A stretch of DNA of 5,227 nucleotides. It comes from Fidelibacterota bacterium. Its GTDB lineage: Bacteria; Fidelibacterota; UBA2242. Below, one piece after another: positions 1 through 5,227 of the stretch (within the stretch, counting starts at the first letter, position 1; each line of letters opens with the position of its first letter). Under the pieces are notes generated by a model, which ran no database searches, was not told the DNA's origin, and saw only the letters and a program-made list of their open reading frames with translations. Position numbers and translations under genes: made by a program. The stretch lies in NCBI GenBank assembly GCA_003645845.1, contig QNCV01000200.1:1-5227 (forward strand). The letters are read 5' to 3'.

Positions 1-143
1 ACCCCTGGGGTACAGTACTGGGGGACACCCCCTCCCCGTCGACAAATAAATGTCAATATATGTCAATATATGCTTCCTCTTTTAGCACTATATGGCAATA
101 TACAGTGTGCTATTAACCTCGTAAAATGTTGTTTATTAAGAAG
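1..143. other. Non-coding region downstream of the tRNA
   Basis: No open reading frame with a credible start is seen here. The first 45 bases are GC-rich and palindromic: CCCC-T-GGGG at 2-10, GTAC-A-GTAC at 10-18 and GGGGG-ACA-CCCCC at 20-32. The last could form a strong small hairpin. The rest is AT-rich and holds a short tandem repeat and an imperfect inverted repeat (TAGCAC at 83-88 with GTGCTA at 107-112, inner arms TATAT at 89-93 and ATATA at 98-102). No U-tract follows this inverted repeat on the tRNA strand, so I do not call it a terminator. The left end may belong to the end of a transcription unit outside the window. Confidence 0.5.
51..102. repeat. Short repeats of TGTCAATATA (two tandem, one diverged)
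   Basis: TGTCAATATA occurs twice head to tail at 51-60 and 61-70, followed by a further TG. A third copy with one change (TGGCAATATA) sits at 93-102 inside an imperfect inverted repeat. The spacing from the first copy to the others is 10 and 42 bases. On the minus strand each exact copy contains TTGACA, but no matching -10 box follows at 16-18 bases. Possible roles are a protein-binding site or chance AT-rich sequence. Too few copies are present to call iterons or an origin. Confidence 0.5.
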
Positions 144-216
144 TACCCCGGGAAGGACTCGAACCTTCAACCGTCGGCTTAAGAGGCCGCTGCTCTACCA
201 ATTGAGCTACCGAGGC
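144..216 (-). tRNA. tRNA-Lys (anticodon CUU)
   Basis: The minus strand folds as a full 73-nt cloverleaf. The acceptor is GCCTCGG with CCGGGGT, the D stem is GCTC/GAGC with loop AATTGGTA, and the T stem is GAAGG/CCTTC with loop TTCGAGT. The anticodon loop is CTCTTAA, so the anticodon is CTT (plus-strand 181-183), which reads AAG lysine codons. Positions 8-9 are TA and the variable loop is five bases. Oddities are a G1-U72 wobble at the acceptor end, a G27-A43 mismatch at the top of the anticodon stem, and no encoded CCA (the bases after A73 are CTT), so CCA must be added by nucleotidyltransferase. No terminator is evident downstream. The isoacceptor call rests on the anticodon only. Confidence 0.93.
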
Positions 217-322
217 GTAAAAAAAGCGGGATAATTTAAGATAATTAGGGCGAAGTGTCAACTGAGGACTCGCCAAAAGATGATTCTTGAATTTCAAAAT
301 AAATCCTCTAACTTTTCAGGCA
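217..322. other. Divergent gap between the tRNA and gene 1
   Basis: Apart from the tRNA promoter, this gap must hold the control region of gene 1. GATAAT-like -10 candidates occur on the plus strand at 230-235 and 240-245, but neither has a recognisable -35 box, so no plus-strand promoter is called. A GAGGA at 264-268 lies 11 bases before an ATG at 280, which opens only a 22-codon frame ending at 348. Confidence 0.4.
233..261 (-). promoter_or_regulatory. Sigma70-type promoter of the tRNA gene
   Basis: Read on the minus strand, a perfect TTGACA -35 box (plus positions 256-261) is followed after exactly 17 bases by TAAATT (233-238), a fair -10 box. Transcription would begin near position 226, about ten bases before the first base of the tRNA. 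The spacing and location make this a convincing promoter. It lies in the gap shared with divergent gene 1. Confidence 0.75.
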
Positions 323-3217
323 ATGTCAGTAATACCATTATACCATAAATCTCCGCAGCAATCCCGACTTAAAGGAGCCCGGTTTAACCGGTTTTTTAGC
401 CTAAAGATTTTCTGTTTGGCAACATTACTGTTTAATCTCTTTCCCATCCGTCACACAATCGCCGGAAATCTGCTCCCGAGCAGCTACAGTCTCAACATCC
501 GTTTTTCAGAATCCAGCCGAACAGTCTATATTCAGGAACGCATCACTATCCGCAATATTTCATCTTTCGATCTCGATACGATCTATCTCCATCTCAGCCC
601 AAATGCTTTCACCTCTCCGCGAAGCCGTTATTACCAGGAAAGTGAAAACACCCTGAATGAGCCATTAAATCTGAATATTCAGGAAGTCTCCGTCAATCAG
701 AATTCCTGCCCCTTTATATTCAACGGTCTGACGTCTCTGGCCATGATCCCCTCTTCACCATTGAAAATCGGTGACACTATTCGCGTTGCTCTCACTTTTA
801 CCATCACGATTCCCGAAGGCAATCACAACTACTGTCCCAGCTATAACGGCACGAATTTCAGACTGTTGAATTTTTATGCAAAGACTGAACGCCTGACAAC
901 CCGGGGCTGGACCCCCTTATCCTATCAAACCCTGAAGCCCTCCTGTATCGCCCCGGCCGAACATACTCTGCAAATTCGTCTGCCGGGTAACTACTCGGTT
1001 ATCAGCTCTCTGGATATAATGACGGTAACCGATACTCTTGAAAACGAAAAAATTTACCACTTCCGGACAGACCGAATCAGAGACCTGGCTATCGCTTTTT
1101 CCCCGAATTATACGATTGTCCCATTTCAGCATGGCGACATTGTGGTCAAACTGATGTTGCCCGGAGTCATTGAGCGGCGTTTTCGTCTATCGAAGAATAC
1201 GATTATAGAGAAAGTGACGGGACATATCCTGGATTACTATTCAACCCATATTATTCCTTATCCCCATCATCAGCTGAGCGTAACCGGTTCGTCCATCCCT
1301 GCCGGCGTAGTCACATCCAATCTTATCATTCTGGAATCGAAGGAAATCGAAAAAATTGCTAATCTGGATTACGGTGCCATTTACCGCTATGCTCAGGCCA
1401 TTGCCGATCAGTACTTCCATTATTATATCTTTGAAGCTCCCAACGCTTCCGACTGGCTCAACACCGGTCTGGCCGCATTTTACGCCAATCAATATATGGC
1501 CACCTGTTATAAATCCTTAATCAAAAAGACCCGGAAACAGCCTCTGAAGACTTCGAACACAACCGACCAAATCCTGCAGATGGCGGCTCTGGCCACCGAT
1601 CAGGAAAAGATCGGTCGGGCGCTGATCTCACCGATTGGAAACGGCAACAATCTTTTTCTGGTCGAACAGATTTACCATTACAAAAGCCAGAAAGTTCTTG
1701 AAATGATGCGCTATTATGTTGGTGATTCGACCTTTCAATCAGCCCTTTTGGATTTTCTCAAACGTTACCAGTTTCAACCGACACAATCCCTTGACTTTAT
1801 TCAGATTCTGGAAAACCGCAGTGGAAAAAACCTGTCACTGTTTAATCAACTCTGGATCAACGCCGAAAATATCCCGGATCAGAAGATTAAAAAAGTCCGG
1901 AGATTATACAACAAAAGCCGGAATCAGTATCAAACCATCGTTATAACTCAGGGTGACGCTTTACGGGTCATGCCGGTTGAACTCGTCGCTTATGGCGACT
2001 ATGATACCGTCTTTACCAAGACAAAAATACAGCCAAACGGATGCGATACACTGATACTCTATTCCCGTAAGCCCTTCCGCAAAATCACTCTGGATCCCCG
2101 ACATAACATCTGGGAGTTCAACCGTCGGAATAATAACTATCCCTCCAATATTCTGTTTAATTTCCTTATCGCCATGCCCAACATTGATGCCTATCAGATA
2201 TTTTATTATCCGACTTTCGATTTCAATAAGCGGGACATCAGTCGTATCGGTCTGAAATTCCGCGGGCGCTACTGGATCAATATGCGTCCTCTCTTCCCCT
2301 CCCAGAGCCTCGACGAATGGACACTGGGAGTGAATTACGGTCTGCGAAGCAAAACCGTCGGTTACGATGTCAGCTACAGCACTTCAGTTCTGGCGCTGTT
2401 TTTTCAGCCCCGTATCCGAATTCACTCCCGGGACTACTTCGGTTTGCATGAAACATCACTGAAATCGGAAATCTATATCGGCAATATCAACTATCCTCTC
2501 GTTCACAGGATTCAGGGCTATAAAAAACTGGATATCGGCATTCGCTACCAGAATGTCCGCACCCTCGAATTCCTGAATAAAAACAATTGGCAAACCGGCA
2601 AACTGTTGAATCCCTTTGTGGAAATGGTGAATTTTCACAATTGGGGTGATTTCCGACATATTACACGTTTCTATTTAGGGGCCGGAATTCGAAAATTGGA
2701 CACCGATTACAATTATCGTAAGATAATCGTTGACACCCAACTTAAATTTCGCCCGGCCCGCAGTCTGTGGCTTTATGAACGCATCTTTGCCGGCTTTTCG
2801 GCCAAACAGATGCCGCTGCAGGATTACTTCTATTTCTTCGGTAAAAATACCCTGGAAAACATGAGTTTCGAATCCTTCAGGCTGATCAAAGGCGCCGGTG
2901 ATATGCGCGGCTACGGTGCGGCCTCACCGAAAGGCCGCAATATTCTGACCAGCAATACCGAATTCCGCTGGAGTTATGCGAAAATCGAACCAACAGTCTT
3001 CGACCTGATCCTTTTCTTCGACAGCGGATTGATTTCCTCATCTTTTTATAATATCAGTTCCCGACAACTGAAATTCGATGCCGGTATGGGCACCGAATTC
3101 AATGCCCTGGAAACAATTACCGTTGGTTTCCATATTCCCTTCTGGGTCTCTCACCCCGTAGACAAAAAATCTCAGTTCGCTCTGCGCTGGGTAATGTCGC
3201 TGGATTTGAATCTGTAA
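323..3217 (+). CDS. Exported M1-like pseudopeptidase fused to an Omp85-type outer-membrane beta-barrel
   Basis: The product is about 964 residues (numbered from ATG 323). Residues 20-47 look like a signal peptide (FFSLKIFCLATLLFNLF, then TIA/G). Residues 50-260 match the beta-rich N-terminal domain of M1 aminopeptidases, 265-510 the helical catalytic domain, and 520-600 the small Ig-like domain ending in the typical LDP...NRRNN. Residues 603-964 are beta-strand-rich and resemble an Omp85 barrel, with GDMRGY at 859-864 matching the (V)RGF/Y loop-6 motif, then FFDSG and a final strand ending LDLNL. The usual HExxH...E zinc site is absent: the aligned segment reads QAIAD (358-362), with WLNTGLA instead of WLNEGFA (Thr381), so hydrolysis is unlikely. 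It probably binds or handles polypeptides at the outer membrane. The start is uncertain. ATG 323 is preferred, but TTG 287 adds 12 residues and neither has a good Shine-Dalgarno sequence. Fold assignments come from motifs and length, not from a search. Confidence 0.88.
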   Translation: MSVIPLYHKSPQQSRLKGARFNRFFSLKIFCLATLLFNLFPIRHTIAGNLLPSSYSLNIRFSESSRTVYIQERITIRNISSFDLDTIYLHLSPNAFTSPRSRYYQESENTLNEPLNLNIQEVSVNQNSCPFIFNGLTSLAMIPSSPLKIGDTIRVALTFTITIPEGNHNYCPSYNGTNFRLLNFYAKTERLTTRGWTPLSYQTLKPSCIAPAEHTLQIRLPGNYSVISSLDIMTVTDTLENEKIYHFRTDRIRDLAIAFSPNYTIVPFQHGDIVVKLMLPGVIERRFRLSKNTIIEKVTGHILDYYSTHIIPYPHHQLSVTGSSIPAGVVTSNLIILESKEIEKIANLDYGAIYRYAQAIADQYFHYYIFEAPNASDWLNTGLAAFYANQYMATCYKSLIKKTRKQPLKTSNTTDQILQMAALATDQEKIGRALISPIGNGNNLFLVEQIYHYKSQKVLEMMRYYVGDSTFQSALLDFLKRYQFQPTQSLDFIQILENRSGKNLSLFNQLWINAENIPDQKIKKVRRLYNKSRNQYQTIVITQGDALRVMPVELVAYGDYDTVFTKTKIQPNGCDTLILYSRKPFRKITLDPRHNIWEFNRRNNNYPSNILFNFLIAMPNIDAYQIFYYPTFDFNKRDISRIGLKFRGRYWINMRPLFPSQSLDEWTLGVNYGLRSKTVGYDVSYSTSVLALFFQPRIRIHSRDYFGLHETSLKSEIYIGNINYPLVHRIQGYKKLDIGIRYQNVRTLEFLNKNNWQTGKLLNPFVEMVNFHNWGDFRHITRFYLGAGIRKLDTDYNYRKIIVDTQLKFRPARSLWLYERIFAGFSAKQMPLQDYFYFFGKNTLENMSFESFRLIKGAGDMRGYGAASPKGRNILTSNTEFRWSYAKIEPTVFDLILFFDSGLISSSFYNISSRQLKFDAGMGTEFNALETITVGFHIPFWVSHPVDKKSQFALRWVMSLDLNL

Positions 3218-3285
3218 TTGAAGTGAATCAGCATAGTTAATGAAGTAAGAAGGAAAACGATATTCCGAAACCCGATTTTCCCAAA

Positions 3286-3301
3286 TGTGATTTTAATCAC
3301 A
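3286..3301. promoter_or_regulatory. CRP/FNR-family operator (TGTGA-N6-TCACA)
   Basis: TGTGATTTTAATCACA has both half-sites identical to the E. coli CRP consensus TGTGA-N6-TCACA, and AAA flanks its left arm. Its centre at 3293.5 is about 58-62 bases upstream of the predicted start point (3352-3355), close to the -61.5 position of class I CRP-activated promoters. The regulator could be CRP or another CRP/FNR-family protein. The site would serve gene 2 and suggests activation under carbon or nutrient limitation. Confidence 0.7.
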
Positions 3302-3316
3302 GTATTCACTCTTTCA

Positions 3317-3345
3317 TTGTATTTCTTTGAAAATATTGGTATAAT
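3317..3345 (+). promoter_or_regulatory. Extended -10 promoter of gene 2
   Basis: A perfect TATAAT at 3340-3345 is preceded by TGG (3337-3339), giving the extended -10 pattern TGnTATAAT. The -35 region at the correct 17-base spacing is TTGTAT (3317-3322), matching only three of six consensus bases. A perfect -10 with a weak -35 fits a promoter that needs an activator, here the upstream CRP-type site. The transcript would start near 3352. Confidence 0.72.
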
Positions 3346-3351
3346 GAACAA

Positions 3352-3517
3352 GTATCGTTGTGTAAATATACAAAGGTAGATATCACATTGAACAATAGAG
3401 CCTACAAGCTCCGGTAATAGGATCTGCCGAAAAGTCCTTTCTTTATCACCCACAATTTGATATCCCCTTTTAAAGCAACATTAAAACTAAAACGAGATTA
3501 AATAGGGAGGATATCAA
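3352..3517 (+). promoter_or_regulatory. Structured 5' leader, candidate translational switch of unknown class
   Basis: The predicted untranslated leader is about 165 nt, long for a bacterial mRNA. It contains a small hairpin (GAGC at 3398-3401, loop CTACAA, GCTC at 3408-3411), a second one (AGGA at 3419-3422 with TCCT at 3435-3438, followed by a T-rich stretch), and two competing long-range pairings. Segment 3455-3469 can pair with the ribosome binding site. Segment 3372-3385 can instead pair with 3458-3470, which would release that site. I could not match it to TPP, SAM, cobalamin, c-di-GMP, preQ1, glycine or fluoride riboswitch consensus sequences. Pairing is visible in the sequence, but its function is inferred. 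Confidence 0.45.
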
Positions 3518-3519
3518 AT
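3455..3519 (+). promoter_or_regulatory. Inverted repeat sequestering the RBS and start codon of gene 2
   Basis: ATTTGATATCC at 3455-3465 is perfectly complementary to GGATATCAAAT at 3509-3519. With A3508 bulged, pairing continues for four more pairs (3466-3469 with 3504-3507, one of them G-U). The whole Shine-Dalgarno AGGGAGG and the first two bases of the ATG are therefore inside a helix of about 15 pairs with a 34-nt A-rich loop. Such a helix would block ribosome entry unless it melted or was displaced. It may also be read as a DNA palindrome around GATATC, a possible operator. Confidence 0.6.
3504..3510 (+). promoter_or_regulatory. Ribosome binding site of gene 2
   Basis: AGGGAGG lies seven bases before ATG 3518, a strong and well-spaced Shine-Dalgarno sequence that fixes the start. 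It is completely contained in the 3' arm of the long inverted repeat. Confidence 0.85.
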
Positions 3520-5227
3520 GAAAATCCGAGGACTTTTACCGAGGTCAATTGTAATTTTTGCGCTTCTTATCTTTTTTGTGCAATTCGGAGCGGCGGCTGA
3601 ACCGCGGGTGCTGATTGACGGCAAACTGGATGACTGGACAACCCGCTCATCCCTGTGGTCATCCACTGCAAGCACCAGCGGCGGCAATGTAACCCTGCAG
3701 GAAGTCAAGGCTTTTAATGATAATACTTTCCTGTTTATCTATTTTAAAACCGCTGAGATTTTTTCTCTGCAGGAAGATTTCTCCCTGAAATTGTATATCG
3801 ACACTGATAATAATTCTGCAACCGGCCTGGCTTTGGATACCATGGGCGCCGATATCGAATTCGATTTCGGTTCACGGGCAGGTGTGTTGCACGGAAGTAC
3901 CGACTCTGACCTGTCTTTTTCTAATCTCTTCATGGTTACGGCACCGACAGTCTGGTCTGATAAGTACGAAATCAGCATTAGAAAAAATTTCACGAATGCA
4001 GCAGGTGACACGGTTTTGGTAATGACTCCGAAAATTAAAATTAAGATGAAAGACGATTCCGTTGTATCCGGTGGTTCCGAAACCCCTATTTTGAATTATA
4101 CTTTCGACTCTTATGATCTGGAACCTCTGCCGTCCTATTCCATCACCAAGGGATCAGCAGATCACCTTCGGGTTGTCTCCCACAATGTTGAATTTGACGG
4201 TTTTTTCGAAACTGAAAATTTTGAGATTTATGAGCGGCTATACAGTGTAATAAATCCCGATATTATCGGTTTTTCAGAAATTTACAACCATTCGGATGAA
4301 CAATTATGTGCGCAGCTGGAAAAAATATTGCCATCGTCCGGCGGAAAATCCTGGAACGCCGCCCACATTGCAGATAATTTTATCGCAACCCGATACAGCA
4401 TACTGGGTGCCTATTCCTGTGGCGGCTATGGAAACGGCGCCTTTTACATAGATATGCGACCGGATTATAACAGCAATGCGCTGGTAATTGTCGCTCATCC
4501 GCCCTGTTGTGCCGGTAATGATGACGCCCGCTCCGATGAAATCGACGCTATCGCGGCCTTTATCCGTGACGCCAAGAATGCCGGCGGCGATCTGACCATT
4601 CCGTCTGAAACACCGATCATAATATTAGGCGACATGAATCTTGTCGGCAATCCCCATCAGTGGGAAACCCTGCTGACCGGTAATATTGACAATGAAGTGA
4701 CATTCGGTGCGGATTTTTTTCCGGATTGGGACAAATCGAATTTCGAAGACGCCCTTCCTTATGTTACCAATTTGCCAATGGCCTTTACACAGGGAGTTGG
4801 CACAAATCCCGGCAAATATTCCAAAGGACGCCTTGACGTAACGATTTACTCCGGTTCTGTTTTGGACCTGCATAATTCTTTTATACTCTACACAAATGCC
4901 TTGTCAGCCAGCGAACTGGCATCACTGGGGCTGCAGAAAAACGATACCGAAGCCGCCAGTGACCATTTTCCGCTGGTAAGTGATTTTACGGTGAAGGCAC
5001 AACAGGATTTGTCAATCGCAGATCTACGGTATAACAACAGTGAAGGTATATCCACTCATCTGGATAACGTCGTGACAGTCGGCGGCACTGTGACCGTGGC
5101 AAATGAATTCGGAACAGCCGGTCCGGCCTATATACAGGACGATCAGGCCGGCATTGCGGTTTATGGCGCTGATCTGGTTTCCCAATTATCGCCCGGTGAT
5201 AATATCACAATCACCAGCAAGATTGGC
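3518..5227 (+). CDS. Secreted endonuclease/exonuclease/phosphatase-fold enzyme (partial, continues past window)
   Basis: The frame is open from ATG 3518 to the last base, giving 570 codons with no stop. Residues 1-27 form a signal peptide (cleavage near AAA/EP). Residues 29-205 resemble a CBM9/DOMON-like beta-sandwich, starting VLIDGKLDDW and containing LYIDTDNNSATG. Residues 217-490 are an EEP (DNase I/APE1-like) domain with every expected active-site residue: Asn223, Glu254, His327, Asp372 and Asn374 in GDMN, Asp440 in RLD, and Asp482-His483 in SDH. An unusual HPPCC segment (327-331) follows the His loop. From about 497 an OB-fold-like domain begins (VTVGGTVTV, GPAYIQDDQAGIAVYG), a pairing common in extracellular nucleases. 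It is likely a metal-dependent extracellular nuclease or phosphodiesterase used to scavenge nucleotides or phosphate, but the substrate cannot be told from sequence. Further C-terminal domains, such as a sorting signal, lie outside the window. Confidence 0.9.
   Translation, partial: MKIRGLLPRSIVIFALLIFFVQFGAAAEPRVLIDGKLDDWTTRSSLWSSTASTSGGNVTLQEVKAFNDNTFLFIYFKTAEIFSLQEDFSLKLYIDTDNNSATGLALDTMGADIEFDFGSRAGVLHGSTDSDLSFSNLFMVTAPTVWSDKYEISIRKNFTNAAGDTVLVMTPKIKIKMKDDSVVSGGSETPILNYTFDSYDLEPLPSYSITKGSADHLRVVSHNVEFDGFFETENFEIYERLYSVINPDIIGFSEIYNHSDEQLCAQLEKILPSSGGKSWNAAHIADNFIATRYSILGAYSCGGYGNGAFYIDMRPDYNSNALVIVAHPPCCAGNDDARSDEIDAIAAFIRDAKNAGGDLTIPSETPIIILGDMNLVGNPHQWETLLTGNIDNEVTFGADFFPDWDKSNFEDALPYVTNLPMAFTQGVGTNPGKYSKGRLDVTIYSGSVLDLHNSFILYTNALSASELASLGLQKNDTEAASDHFPLVSDFTVKAQQDLSIADLRYNNSEGISTHLDNVVTVGGTVTVANEFGTAGPAYIQDDQAGIAVYGADLVSQLSPGDNITITSKIG

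Larger units (their letters stand above)
3218..3517. other. 300-base intergenic control region of gene 2
   Basis: No gene is supported here. From left to right it holds about 65 bases without an obvious terminator for gene 1, a CRP-type palindrome (3286-3301), a promoter (3317-3345), and a leader of about 165 bases with several short hairpins and three GATATC copies (3379, 3459 and 3510, the last reaching the ribosome binding site). TGTA-AATA-TACA at 3361-3372 is a further small palindrome just after the predicted transcription start. Confidence 0.7.

Noticed and set aside
1..13. Possible 3' end of a plus-strand tRNA (ends in GGGGTAC, as does the minus-strand tRNA)
   Set aside because: Thirteen bases are too few to test a cloverleaf, and no CCA follows.
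280..348. 22-codon frame starting ATG 280 with GAGGA 11 bases upstream, a possible leader peptide
   Set aside because: It is very short, has no composition suggesting an attenuator peptide, and overlaps the start of gene 1 in another frame.
2447..2461. HETSL, the only His-Glu pair in gene 1, as a possible HExxH zinc site
   Set aside because: It lacks the second His and falls in the barrel region, far from the M1-like catalytic domain.
917..2659. Several 67-83 codon frames antisense to or out of frame with gene 1
   Set aside because: They lie wholly inside a gene with clear domain content, lack good ribosome sites and show no motifs, so they are shadows of that gene.
3419..3449. AGGA/TCCT hairpin followed by CTTTCTTT as an intrinsic terminator in the leader
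   Set aside because: The stem is only 4 + 2 pairs with a bulge and the tail is interrupted by C residues, so it is too weak to call.
3398..3450. Resemblance to a c-di-GMP (GEMM) riboswitch because of the GCCGAAAAG stretch
   Set aside because: The conserved GCAAA-type core segments and the GAAA tetraloop stem of that class do not line up.
3172..3453. 93-codon minus-strand frame across the intergenic region, with a GTG start and a GGGG stretch upstream on that strand
   Set aside because: It runs antisense through the promoter, the CRP-type site and the tail of gene 1, and its product has no recognisable motif. The purine-rich stretch before its start is simply the other arm of the inverted repeat. 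Not fully excluded, but unlikely.
3514..4873. Minus-strand frames of 64-90 codons inside gene 2
   Set aside because: They are antisense to a frame carrying a complete EEP active site, so they are chance frames.

Overview
The window appears to be chromosomal DNA of a Gram-negative bacterium. Gene 1 encodes an outer-membrane beta-barrel, and both protein genes begin with export signals. The domain make-up (an M1-peptidase-like protein fused to a barrel, and a multidomain secreted nuclease/phosphatase) resembles Bacteroidetes/Ignavibacteria/Calditrichia-type (FCB) genomes. That placement is a guess from protein style, and no taxonomic marker gene is present. No mobile element, CRISPR array or rRNA is visible.

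Layout. Positions 1-143 are non-coding, with GC-rich palindromes at the extreme left and a short AT-rich tandem repeat. A tRNA with a CUU anticodon (Lys) lies at 144-216 on the minus strand, and its own strong sigma70-type promoter is at 233-261. Gene 1 (about 323-3217, plus strand) encodes an exported protein of about 964 residues. It has a complete M1 gluzincin aminopeptidase-like architecture whose zinc-binding and catalytic residues have all been replaced, followed by an Omp85/BamA-like barrel carrying the lid-loop RGY motif. A 300-base intergenic region follows. It contains a perfect CRP-type operator, an extended -10 promoter, and a leader of about 165 nt that ends in a long inverted repeat covering the ribosome binding site and start codon of gene 2. 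Gene 2 (3518 to beyond the window end) encodes a secreted endonuclease/exonuclease/phosphatase-fold enzyme. It has an N-terminal CBM9/DOMON-like sandwich, an intact catalytic centre, and the start of an OB-fold-like domain.

How the parts fit. The two proteins are probably separate transcription units, since gene 2 has its own promoter. Gene 1 would act at the outer membrane as a binding, sorting or secretion device rather than as a protease. Gene 2 would be released or displayed to attack extracellular nucleic acid or phosphoester substrates. The most interesting region is the control region of gene 2. A CRP-like site could couple it to nutrient state, and the leader RNA can be drawn in two mutually exclusive folds, one that hides the Shine-Dalgarno sequence and one that frees it. 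This is a candidate translational switch that I cannot assign to a known riboswitch class.
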